Assembly: GCA_041588495.1 (NCBI GenBank) | Contig: JBFGWM010000155.1 | Location: forward strand, 1 to 6,896 | DNA length: 6,896 nt | From: JBFGWM01 sp041588495 | GTDB lineage: Bacteria; Pseudomonadota; Gammaproteobacteria; Pseudomonadales; JBFGWM01 | Direction of reading: 5' to 3' | Part shown: positions 1 through 5,930 of the stretch, piece after piece | Position numbering within the stretch: the first letter of the stretch is position 1 | How the letters are laid out: every line of letters begins with the position of its first letter | Notes under the pieces: generated by a model | What the model was told of the DNA's origin: nothing | Database searches by the model: none | What the model saw: the letters and a program-made list of their open reading frames with translations, nothing else | Translations under genes and position numbers: made by a program

Positions 1-1621
1 CCTCGGCGCTGAGTTCCACGGTGCCGTTGGGCCGGTTGTACTTGATGGCGTTGGTCAGCAGGTTGTTGAGCGCGATGCGCAGGAGATCCTTGTCGACGAA
101 GATCGGGCTCATCTCCTTGGGCACGTTGATGCTGAACTCCAGGTCCTGGCCCTTGCCGCTGCGCATGATGTTGTCGAACGCGTCCTGCAGCAGTTCATGG
201 AGGCGCACCCGCTGGCGGTCCAGGTTCATGCTGCCCATCTCGAACTGGGTGATGTTGAGCAGGTTGTTGATCATGGTCGCGAGGCGCTCGACCTCGTCGC
301 GGATGACGTTGATCGCCTCGACGCGGAACTCCTCGTTCTCGCCTTCCTCGAGGAGTTCCTCGCTGTACATGGACAGCACGTTGAGGGGCGTCTTCAGCTC
401 GTGGGAGATGTGCGCGACGAAATCCGCCTCGTTGTGCTTGGCCATGACTTCCGCGGTGACGTCACTGAACACGACCAGCTTCCCGAATACCTGTTCCGGA
501 TGTGTTGGTGAGTATAGTGGATAGGTGGTCACGGAGATGGTTTTCTCCGGGGCATTCTGCGGCGAGAAGCGTAACGCCTCGCTGGCGCGCCCGGCGGCGG
601 AGCGGCCCTCGCCGCTGAGGATGAATTCGAGGATCTGCTGGTCCTCGCACCATTCCTGGGTCTTCTTTCCGTTGATCTGTTCGGGCAGCACGCCGAGCAC
701 GTTTTCCAGCTTGGCGCTGGCGAAGCTGCACACGCCGGTTTCGTCCATGACGATCACCGCGTTGGGGATGGCCTCGAGCACCGACTCCAGGCGCGCGCGC
801 TTGAAGCCGGTGATCTTCATGGTGACCTCGAGGTCCTCGCAGCGCTGGGCATACTCGCGCGCCTCGTTGGCCGCCTTGTCGAACAGGCTGGACATTTTCT
901 CGAACAGCTTGACGCTTTCGCCGCTCTCGGGAATGTCGATGTGCCCGCTGAAATCGGCGGCGTCGTCGAGTGTTTCGAGTTGCGCGCGCAGGGTGCCGAA
1001 GGCGCTGAACTCGCGCCTGTAGAGGATCCATGCGAGGCCGCACAGCAGGAACACCGGGACCGCGAGCATGGCGATGAAGCGGGTGTCTTCCGGGACGATG
1101 GCGGGCTCCGGCACCTTCATGCCCATGCGCAGGAAACCGCCGACGTCGGTTTCCTGGAACAGGGGCGCGTAGAAGTCGAGAATCCGGCTGCCACCGACTC
1201 CGGCGAGTTCGCGGTCTCCGGCCCAGGAATGGGGGGCGATGGGCGCCGGTGCGGCGGGCACGGCGACGCCGGGCGCGCGCAGGTCGGCGAGCACCTGGCC
1301 CTGGGAATCGGTGACCGCCAGGTAGGCGATGTGGGCGTTGTCGTGCAGGTGCCAGATGCGGCGCAGGGATTCTGCGCGGGTGGCTTCACCGGCGAGCTCG
1401 CGGCCCTCGGAACCGGCCACGAAGCGGACCAGCCCGCTGAGTTGCGAGCGGTAGCCGGTCATGGTCGCATCGCGCTCGGCCCAGGCCAGCATGGCGCTGA
1501 TCGCGACCACGCACAGCACCGCCGCCAGGAGCAGGATGAACCCGGCGCGTTCGCGTTCCCAGAACGAGAGGTTGAGCTTCAAGCCTGCCTTGATCCCTGA
1601 ATAACTTGTAATTCCAGCCAT
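1..1621 (-). CDS. Membrane-bound sensor histidine kinase, Cache-like/PAS/HisKA, C-terminus cut by window edge
   Basis: Inner-membrane sensor kinase that should autophosphorylate a histidine in response to a periplasmic or PAS-sensed signal and pass the phosphate to a response regulator. The visible part is 540 codons. Seen: hydrophobic segment at residues 26-48, a periplasmic region of about 130 residues (49-181) with a Cache-like pattern (AYLAVTDSQGQVLAD, later GGFLRMGM), and a second hydrophobic segment at 182-201. Then come a charged, HAMP-like or coiled linker (202-277), a PAS domain starting near 278 (LESVLEAIPNAVIVMDETG), the HisKA H-box FVAHISHELKTPL with H407 as phospho-acceptor, and the ATPase N-box NNLLTNAIKYN with N524. 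The later G-boxes lie outside the window. The ATG at 1621 is the only good start: an in-frame TGA lies upstream with no start codon between. No strong Shine-Dalgarno is seen. The cognate regulator may lie beyond the left edge. The kinase call is firm; ligand and regulon are unknown, and the Cache assignment is by pattern only. Confidence 0.93.
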   Translation of the reverse strand, partial: MAGITSYSGIKAGLKLNLSFWERERAGFILLLAAVLCVVAISAMLAWAERDATMTGYRSQLSGLVRFVAGSEGRELAGEATRAESLRRIWHLHDNAHIAYLAVTDSQGQVLADLRAPGVAVPAAPAPIAPHSWAGDRELAGVGGSRILDFYAPLFQETDVGGFLRMGMKVPEPAIVPEDTRFIAMLAVPVFLLCGLAWILYRREFSAFGTLRAQLETLDDAADFSGHIDIPESGESVKLFEKMSSLFDKAANEAREYAQRCEDLEVTMKITGFKRARLESVLEAIPNAVIVMDETGVCSFASAKLENVLGVLPEQINGKKTQEWCEDQQILEFILSGEGRSAAGRASEALRFSPQNAPEKTISVTTYPLYSPTHPEQVFGKLVVFSDVTAEVMAKHNEADFVAHISHELKTPLNVLSMYSEELLEEGENEEFRVEAINVIRDEVERLATMINNLLNITQFEMGSMNLDRQRVRLHELLQDAFDNIMRSGKGQDLEFSINVPKEMSPIFVDKDLLRIALNNLLTNAIKYNRPNGTVELSAE

Positions 1622-1683
1622 ATAGTATGAACCCGATGCCCCGGATCCGCCTGACGGGCGTGGCCATCTCCCGAAATCAATTG

Positions 1684-1741
1684 CGATTCAATAATTTAAT
1701 AGTACGATTCGAACGTGATTCTATAAAAGTAGAACGCGATT
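1684..1741. repeat. Four phased GATT direct repeats, possible regulator binding sites
   Basis: GATT begins at 1685, 1706, 1717 and 1738, that is, at intervals of 21, 11 and 21 bases, which puts all four on about the same face of the helix. The third and fourth copies extend to GAACGTGATT (1711-1720) and GAACGCGATT (1732-1741), nine of ten bases identical. The first two are CGATTC. Read in the direction of the kinase gene, the unit is AATCRCGTTC. Arrays of 11-base direct repeats are typical of OmpR/PhoB-type response regulators, so an autoregulatory site for the kinase's partner is possible. The match between copies is short, and chance in an AT-richer stretch is not excluded. Confidence 0.35.
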
Positions 1742-1750
1742 GGGAAATCG
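1737..1750 (-). terminator. Weak stem-loop downstream of the small membrane protein gene
   Basis: CGATT and AATCG form a 5-bp stem around a 4-base loop. It lies 24 bases past the stop codon of the minus-strand membrane protein gene. In that direction the stem is followed by GCGTTCTACTTTT, which is T-rich but interrupted. The stem is short, so this is at best a weak intrinsic terminator. One arm overlaps the last phased GATT repeat, so it may belong to that array instead. Confidence 0.2.
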
Positions 1751-1773
1751 GCACGGATGTTTTGACTGACTGT

Positions 1774-2145
1774 TCAAAAATCGCGCCGCGTGGCGCGGTC
1801 CGCGGCATGGTCCATTTCCAGCCGGACACGGCGCAGGGCCTCGATGCCCCGGTCGCTGAACCGGCACAGGGTCAGCCCGGCGGCTTTCTCGGCAGGCAGC
1901 ATGTGCTCATCGGCGATGGCCCGGCAGCGTTGCTGCCACGCGCAGAGGCGGTTGTCGTGGCGGGCGAGCAGGCCGGTCAGGAGGTCCCAGCGCTCGACCC
2001 GGGCCTGGCCGGCGATCGCTTCCTCGACCAGTTCGCGAAGATCCTCCCGCTCCACCCGGTAGCGCGGTACCCGCAGCCAGGACTGCAGGCCCACGAAGGC
2101 GATCATCAGGGCAGTGGTGAAGAGGACGGCGACGAGGAATTCCAC
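1774..2145 (-). CDS. Small single-pass membrane-anchored protein of unknown function
   Basis: A 123-residue protein I do not recognise. Residues 3-22 are strongly hydrophobic (FLVAVLFTTALMIAFVGL) and should form one N-terminal membrane anchor. The rest is a polar, charged and mostly helical-looking region with many Arg, Glu and Asp residues, probably facing the cytoplasm because basic residues follow the anchor (RVPRYRVER). Three cysteines (68, 74, 94) show no clear motif. The start is GTG at 2145: an in-frame TAA lies upstream with no ATG between, and no clear Shine-Dalgarno is visible. The clean membrane segment and good codon use make it more credible than the overlapping plus-strand frames. 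It is divergent from tpx and precedes the sensor kinase on the same strand, with a 152-base gap. Nothing in the sequence shows its job. Confidence 0.7.
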   Translation of the reverse strand: MEFLVAVLFTTALMIAFVGLQSWLRVPRYRVEREDLRELVEEAIAGQARVERWDLLTGLLARHDNRLCAWQQRCRAIADEHMLPAEKAAGLTLCRFSDRGIEALRRVRLEMDHAADRATRRDF

Positions 2146-2184
2146 GGCGGTGACCCGGGTTGGAGTGAAAGCCGGCGCTGCATG

Positions 2185-2214
2185 CTTTTACCGGCCGCCA
2201 ATCTCTGCTATCAA
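2185..2214 (-). promoter_or_regulatory. Possible sigma70-like promoter for the small membrane protein gene
   Basis: On the minus strand TTGATA (2214-2209, five of six to the -35 consensus) is followed after 18 bases by TAAAAG (2190-2185, four of six to the -10). A start near 2178 would leave a leader of roughly 33 bases before the GTG at 2145. This is motif matching by eye only. Confidence 0.3.
2187..2214 (+). promoter_or_regulatory. Possible weak sigma70-like promoter for tpx and the genes after it
   Basis: TTTACC (2187-2192, four of six to the -35) and TATCAA (2209-2214, four of six to the -10) are 16 bases apart. A transcript starting near 2221 would have a leader of about 31 bases before the tpx ATG. 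The boxes overlap those of the opposing candidate promoter almost exactly. I see no recognisable OxyR or Fnr site. Confidence 0.25.
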
Positions 2215-2251
2215 TGATCGGCACCGACCAGCATCAGGGAAGCATTCCAGT

Positions 2252-2749
2252 ATGGCAACGATCACTTTGAAGGGTGAACCCGTCGAAACCGCCGGTGAAC
2301 TTCCGGCTCCCGGGGCGGCCGCGCCCGACTTCGACCTCGTGTCCACCGATCTCGGTAGCATCACCCGTTCGGGACTGTCCGGGAAGCGGGTGATCCTCAA
2401 CATCTTCCCCAGCGTGGACACCCCGGTTTGCGCCAGCTCCATCCGGCGCTTCAACGAGGCGGCGGCATCTCTCGACAATACCACCGTGGTCTGCGTGTCC
2501 AAGGACCTGCCGTTCGCCCAGGCCCGCTTCTGCGGCGCCGAAGGCATCGACAACGTGGTCAGCGGTTCCGATTTCCGTGGCAGCTTCGGCCGCGATTACG
2601 GGGTCGAGATTACCACCGGCGCCCTCAGCGGCCTGTTGTCGCGTGCCATCGTGGTCCTCGACGAGGCGGGCAAGGTGGTGCACAGCCAGCAGGTCCCGGA
2701 GATCGCCGAGGAACCGGATTACGACGCCGCGCTCTCCGCGCTCGGCTGA
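2252..2749 (+). CDS. tpx: Thiol peroxidase (Tpx-type atypical 2-Cys peroxiredoxin)
   Basis: Reduces hydrogen peroxide and organic hydroperoxides using thioredoxin; Tpx enzymes act in the cytoplasm or periplasm depending on the species, and no signal peptide is visible here. The 165-residue product is close to the usual family length of about 167. Seen: the opening MATITLKGEPVETAGELP, the peroxidatic motif PSVDTPVC with C60 and T57, the resolving cysteine C94 in ARFCGAEG, and the conserved arginine R131 in LLSRAIVVLD. All expected catalytic residues are present and correctly spaced, so it should be active. The ATG at 2252 is preceded by AGGGA (2236-2240) with an 11-base spacer. It is the first gene of a tightly packed plus-strand run, with the exonuclease frame starting two bases after its stop. 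It diverges from the small membrane protein gene. Identification is secure. Confidence 0.97.
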   Translation: MATITLKGEPVETAGELPAPGAAAPDFDLVSTDLGSITRSGLSGKRVILNIFPSVDTPVCASSIRRFNEAAASLDNTTVVCVSKDLPFAQARFCGAEGIDNVVSGSDFRGSFGRDYGVEITTGALSGLLSRAIVVLDEAGKVVHSQQVPEIAEEPDYDAALSALG

Positions 2750-2751
2750 TC

Positions 2752-3267
2752 TTGGTTTTTCACCGCGCGACCGGGGTCCCGGTCGTGGTCGACGTGGAGG
2801 CGTCCGGGTTCGGGGCAGGGAGCTACCCCATCGAGGTGGGGGCGGTGCTGCCCGACGGCACCAGCAAGTGCTTCCTGGTGCGCCCGGAACCGGAATGGAC
2901 CCACTGGGATCCCGGGGCGGCCGAGGTCCACGGCATCAAGCGCGAGCAGTTGCTCGATGCGGGCCTGCCGGTGCGCGAGGTCGCGGAACTGATCAACCAT
3001 GCCATCGACGGTCGCGTGGCCTACAGCGACGGCTGGGGCGTGGACCGCTCGTGGATCGCGTTGCTCTACGCGATGGCGGGAGTCGTGCAGAATTTCCGCC
3101 TGGAAACCATCCGCGCGCTGCTCGACGACGAACAGGCCGCGCGCTGGGCCGACGTCAAGGCCCAGGTCACCCGTGAACTGGCGCTGCACCGTCACCGCGC
3201 CAGCACCGATGCTAAGATCATACAGATGACCTACCAGCGGGTTGCCATGGTCACCACCGAATCCTGA
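2752..3267 (+). CDS. DEDDh-family 3'-5' exonuclease (DnaQ-like)
   Basis: A compact nuclease of the DnaQ/RNase T fold, expected to remove nucleotides from 3' ends using two metal ions. With the TTG at 2752 it has 171 residues. Seen: Exo I VVVDVEASG with D14 and E16, Exo II region YSDGWGVDRSW with D98 as the likely acidic ligand (D93 is the alternative), and Exo III HRASTDA with H148 and D153, the DEDDh signature. A motif GSYPIEVGAVLPDG follows Exo I, as in small proteobacterial exonuclease-like proteins. It is far shorter than polymerase-linked DnaQ and has no extra domain. The start is uncertain: no ATG precedes Exo I in frame after tpx, so TTG 2752 or CTG 2746 (overlapping the tpx stop) is needed, while GTG 2785 would leave too little before D14. 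No Shine-Dalgarno is visible, so translation may be coupled to tpx. DNA or RNA as substrate cannot be told. Confidence 0.88.
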   Translation: MVFHRATGVPVVVDVEASGFGAGSYPIEVGAVLPDGTSKCFLVRPEPEWTHWDPGAAEVHGIKREQLLDAGLPVREVAELINHAIDGRVAYSDGWGVDRSWIALLYAMAGVVQNFRLETIRALLDDEQAARWADVKAQVTRELALHRHRASTDAKIIQMTYQRVAMVTTES

Positions 3268-3293
3268 CGTGGCTGCCGTGGCATCGCGACCAC

Positions 3294-3304
3294 GGGGCAA
3301 CAGG
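3294..3304 (+). promoter_or_regulatory. Ribosome binding site that favours the 3305 start of the FAD oxidase
   Basis: GGGG at 3294-3297 is followed by a 7-base spacer and the ATG at 3305. The other in-frame ATG, at 3242, lies inside the exonuclease gene, has no comparable site, and would add 21 residues that do not resemble the family. Confidence 0.45.
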
Positions 3305-4702
3305 ATGTCGCGGCCAGGCGCGGACGTACTCAGGGACACCACCACGGCACTCCGGGAGATTCTCGGCGAGCGCCTCAGCACCTGCGAGTCGATTCTCTCC
3401 GAGCACGGCCACGACGAGTCCTGGCATCGTACGGTGCCGCCCGACATCGTGGTGTTTCCCGAGTCCACCGACGAAATCGCCGCCATCGTGCGCGCCTGCG
3501 CGCAGCGCGGGGTGCCGATCATTCCTTACGGTGCGGGCACCTCGGTGGAGGGCCAGCTGCAGGCCGTAGAGGGGGGCGTGTGCCTGGACCTGTCCGGCAT
3601 GTGCGAGGTCCTGCGGGTCAGCGTCGACGACATGGACTGTACCGTGCAGCCCGGAGTGCACCGGGAGCAGCTGAATCACTACCTGCGGCATACCGGCCTG
3701 TTCTTTCCCGTGGATCCCGGGGCCGACGCCTCCATCGGCGGGATGGCCGCGACGCGCGCCTCGGGCACCAATGCGCTGCGTTACGGCACCATGCGCGAAA
3801 ACGTGCTCGGCCTGCAGGTGGTGCTGGCGAACGGCGAGGTAATCCGCACCGGCGGGCGCTCACGCAAATCTGCGGCGGGCTATGATCTCACCCGCCTGCT
3901 GGTCGGCTCCGAGGGCACCCTGGGGGTCATCACCGAGGTCACCCTGCGCCTGCACGGCCTGCCCGAATCCGTGTGCAGCGCGTCGGTGCGCTTCCCGGAA
4001 GTCGGCGACGCCGTGCGCACTTCCATCGCCGCGGTGCAGCACTGCATTCCGCTGGCGCGGATGGAACTTCTCGATGGCGCGGCCTTGCGCGCCATCAACG
4101 CCTATAAGAAAACCGCTTTTCCCCAGGTTCCGACCCTGTTCCTCGAGTTCCACGGCACCGTGTCCGAGGTCGGTGAACAGGCGCGGCGTTTCGGAGAGCT
4201 CGCCGAACAGCATCACGGGTCGGACTTCGACTGGGCGGTGGAGGAGGAGGAGCGCAACCGCCTGTGGCAGGCTCGCCACCACGCCTACTGGGCTGCCATC
4301 GCTGCGCGTCCGGGCGGGCGCGGATTGACCACCGATGTGTGCGTGCCGGTTTCCGACCTCGCTGACTGCATTGACGCGACCATCGCTGACATCGATCGCA
4401 GTTTTCTCGACGCGCCCATCGTGGGGCATATCGGCGACGGGAATTTCCACGTAATATTCAGCATCGACCCCGATGACGAACGCGAGGTCGCCGAGGCCCG
4501 GGGCCTCAACGAGCGACTGATCGACCGTGCGCTGGAGGTCGGCGGTACCTGCACCGGCGAACACGGTATCGGTACCGGGAAACGGGAGTTCCTGTGTCGT
4601 GAGCATGGCGCCTCGGTAGACGTCATGGTCGCCATCAAGCGGGCGCTCGATCCCGACAACCTGATGAACCCCGGCAAGGTGGTGCCCGATGCGCCAGGAT
4701 GA
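3305..4702 (+). CDS. FAD-linked D-lactate dehydrogenase / GlcD-type 2-hydroxyacid oxidase
   Basis: Flavoenzyme that oxidises D-lactate or a related D-2-hydroxy acid to the 2-oxo acid, passing electrons to cytochrome c or quinone rather than NAD. The 465-residue length fits the family. Seen: an N-terminal FAD-binding PCMH domain (about 45-220) with PDIVVFPESTDEIAAIVRA, the pyrophosphate loop PYGAGTSVEGQ (74-84), PGADASIGGMAAT and GYDLTRLLVGSEGTLGVITEV. The C-terminal oxidase cap (about 225-460) has TTDVCVPVS, GHIGDGNFH with H375 and H382 as likely metal or substrate ligands, GEHGIG (418-423), and the family-typical end DPDNLMNPGKV. No signal peptide or iron-sulfur domain is seen. The TTDVCVPVS and GEHGIG segments resemble the LDHD/Dld1 type, but glycolate or 2-hydroxyglutarate as substrate remains possible. 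The start at 3305 is chosen over 3242 on ribosome-site and alignment grounds. It follows the exonuclease by 37 bases and ends 4 bases before the REC-kinase. Confidence 0.93.
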   Translation: MSRPGADVLRDTTTALREILGERLSTCESILSEHGHDESWHRTVPPDIVVFPESTDEIAAIVRACAQRGVPIIPYGAGTSVEGQLQAVEGGVCLDLSGMCEVLRVSVDDMDCTVQPGVHREQLNHYLRHTGLFFPVDPGADASIGGMAATRASGTNALRYGTMRENVLGLQVVLANGEVIRTGGRSRKSAAGYDLTRLLVGSEGTLGVITEVTLRLHGLPESVCSASVRFPEVGDAVRTSIAAVQHCIPLARMELLDGAALRAINAYKKTAFPQVPTLFLEFHGTVSEVGEQARRFGELAEQHHGSDFDWAVEEEERNRLWQARHHAYWAAIAARPGGRGLTTDVCVPVSDLADCIDATIADIDRSFLDAPIVGHIGDGNFHVIFSIDPDDEREVAEARGLNERLIDRALEVGGTCTGEHGIGTGKREFLCREHGASVDVMVAIKRALDPDNLMNPGKVVPDAPG

Positions 4703-4706
4703 CGCA
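4696..4706 (+). promoter_or_regulatory. Ribosome binding site for the REC-kinase start at 4707
   Basis: AGGA at 4696-4699, inside the last codons of the oxidase, stands 7 bases before the ATG at 4707. An alternative ATG at 4689 overlaps the oxidase gene by 14 bases and has a GGTGG stretch upstream, so it cannot be excluded. It would add six residues ahead of the receiver domain. Confidence 0.45.
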
Positions 4707-5822
4707 ATGAACTGCGACCCGGATGACACCGGCGTCCTGTTGGCGCGTTCCTCGGTGCTGGTGGTCGACGACACGCGGGCGAACATCATCGCCCTGGAAC
4801 GCTTCCTGTCGCGCGCCGGCTGCAAGGTGCTGACCGCGGAGTCCGGCGCCGCCGGCATCACGCTGGCCCAGGAACAGCGGCCCGACCTGATCCTCCTCGA
4901 TGTGCGCATGCCGGAGATGGACGGCTTCTCGGCCTGCGTGCGCCTCAAGTCCGATCCCGACACCGCCGAGATCCCGGTGATCTTCGTCACCGCCTGTGCC
5001 GAGGAGGACGTTGCGCGGGGATTCGAGGTCGGCGCGGTCGACTACCTGATCAAGCCGGTCAACACCAGTGAACTCCTCGCCCGCATCACCACCCACCTGA
5101 GCCTCGCGGCGGCGCGTGCCCGCCTGGCCGCGGACAACGAGGAACTGCGCCGGCTGAATTCCGAGATCAACATGTTCTCCTCGATGGTGGCGCATGACCT
5201 GAAAGCCCCCCTGCGGCGTCTCGCCAGCCAGAGCGAGCGCCTGTCCATGGCGCTGGACAAGGGCGCGGTCGATTCGGCGCGGGACATTGCCTCCCGTATC
5301 GGGGAACTGGGCACGTCGCTGATGAAGCTGGTCGGCGACATCCTCGCCTTCGCGCGTTCCGGCGGCCAGCTGAAAATCGGCGAGGTGTCCCTGGCGGAGG
5401 CCTGTGGCGAGGCATTGTCCCGGCTGAAGACCGACATCGACACCGTCGGCGCCGAACTGCGGGTGGACGAACTGCCCTCGATCGAGGGGGACCGTGCGCT
5501 CCTCGTGCAGGTGTTCCAGAACCTGGTCGGCAACGCGCTGGCCTACGCGGGTGACCGGCCCGAGATCTCCATCACCGTCGCGGACGCGGGACCGGACGTG
5601 GAGGTGGTGGTCGCCGACAACGGCCCCGGAATCGAGGAGAAGCTGCGGCAACAGGTGTTCGTGACGTTCAATCGGGGCGAGCAGGGCGGATCCGACGGCA
5701 CCGGCCTCGGGCTCGCCATCTGCAAGCGGGTGGTCAACCGGCACGGTGGCCGGATCTGGGTTGGGGATTCCCCTGCCGGGGGTGCGGCTTTTCATTTCAC
5801 GCTGCCACGGGCGCATTCCTGA
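4707..5822 (+). CDS. Soluble hybrid response regulator/histidine kinase (REC-HisKA-HATPase)
   Basis: Cytoplasmic phosphorelay protein: an N-terminal receiver fused to a kinase core, with no membrane segment and no DNA-binding output. It has 371 residues. The receiver (about 16-130) shows the acidic pair D21 D22, phospho-acceptor D65 in LILLDVRMPEMDG, T95 in IFVTA and K116 in YLIKPV, so all switch residues are present. A helical linker (131-158) follows. HisKA has MVAHDLKAPLRRL with H163. The ATPase domain has the N-box QNLVGNALAYA (N276), the G1 box DNGPGI from 304, and the G2 box GTGLGLAI (331-338). The protein ends just after the last ATPase strand, so it is complete. Phosphorylation of the receiver by another kinase could switch this kinase on or off, but the upstream kinase and downstream target are not identifiable. 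Four bases separate it from the oxidase gene, so the two are very probably co-translated. Confidence 0.95.
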   Translation: MNCDPDDTGVLLARSSVLVVDDTRANIIALERFLSRAGCKVLTAESGAAGITLAQEQRPDLILLDVRMPEMDGFSACVRLKSDPDTAEIPVIFVTACAEEDVARGFEVGAVDYLIKPVNTSELLARITTHLSLAAARARLAADNEELRRLNSEINMFSSMVAHDLKAPLRRLASQSERLSMALDKGAVDSARDIASRIGELGTSLMKLVGDILAFARSGGQLKIGEVSLAEACGEALSRLKTDIDTVGAELRVDELPSIEGDRALLVQVFQNLVGNALAYAGDRPEISITVADAGPDVEVVVADNGPGIEEKLRQQVFVTFNRGEQGGSDGTGLGLAICKRVVNRHGGRIWVGDSPAGGAAFHFTLPRAHS

Positions 5823-5930
5823 GCGAGGGTGCTGACCGGCTGTTCAGCGGTTCTCCCGTCCACTGGCGCATAATGGTTCTAGCTGTCGCCGGCCCGCGCC
5901 GGAGGCCGGGGCAGGATCCGCCACCCGCGC
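5823..5930 (+). other. Intergenic gap between the REC-kinase and the acyl-CoA dehydrogenase
   Basis: This 108-base gap probably ends the tpx operon. An imperfect hairpin (ACCGGCT near 5835 with AGCGGT near 5846, one bulge) is followed by only a short pyrimidine run, so it is a poor terminator. CATAAT at 5869-5874 matches the -10 consensus at five of six positions, but no good -35 stands 16-18 bases upstream. A GC-rich inverted repeat (CCGGCC near 5889 with GGCCGG near 5904) lies just before the next gene and has no T-run. Any of these could be functional; none is convincing. Confidence 0.3.

Larger units (their letters stand above)
1622..1773 (-). promoter_or_regulatory. AT-richer intergenic region, probable control region of the sensor kinase
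   Basis: This 152-base gap separates the small membrane protein gene from the kinase gene, both on the minus strand. Its middle (about 1675-1775) is distinctly richer in A and T than the surrounding coding DNA, as expected of a promoter. On the minus strand there are -10-like words (TATAGA near 1725, TATTAA near 1697), but none has a convincing -35 at standard spacing, so I do not name a promoter. The gap also holds the phased repeats at 1684-1741 and a short inverted repeat at 1737-1750. A plus-strand reading frame crosses it, but that frame continues as antisense to the next gene and is not credible. Confidence 0.45.

Noticed and set aside
455..464. Palindrome GTGACGTCAC
   Set aside because: It is within kinase coding sequence, only 10 bases long, and has no promoter context.
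462..1043. Minus-strand frame of 193 codons within the sensor kinase gene
   Set aside because: It is out of frame with the kinase, which has continuous PAS and HisKA motifs here. Its product is an Arg-rich shadow translation.
1627..2217. Long plus-strand frame across the intergenic gap and the small membrane protein gene
   Set aside because: It is antisense to the better-supported minus-strand gene, has no family features and no ribosome site, and its codon use looks like a high-GC shadow frame.
3242..3304. Longer N-terminus for the D-lactate dehydrogenase from the ATG at 3242
   Set aside because: It overlaps the exonuclease end, lacks a ribosome site, and adds Pro/Arg-rich residues not typical of the family; the ATG at 3305 has a GGGG site at good spacing.
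3860..4990. Minus-strand frame of 376 codons opposite the D-lactate dehydrogenase
   Set aside because: The opposite strand encodes an unmistakable flavin oxidase. Long antisense open frames are common in high-GC genes.
4635..5816. Minus-strand frame of 393 codons opposite the REC-kinase
   Set aside because: The plus strand has every receiver and kinase motif in order. The antisense product is a low-complexity His/Gly/Arg-rich shadow.
5888..5911. GC-rich inverted repeat before the acyl-CoA dehydrogenase as an intrinsic terminator
   Set aside because: No T-run follows it and it lies close to the next start codon, so at most it could affect translation or be chance in GC-rich DNA.
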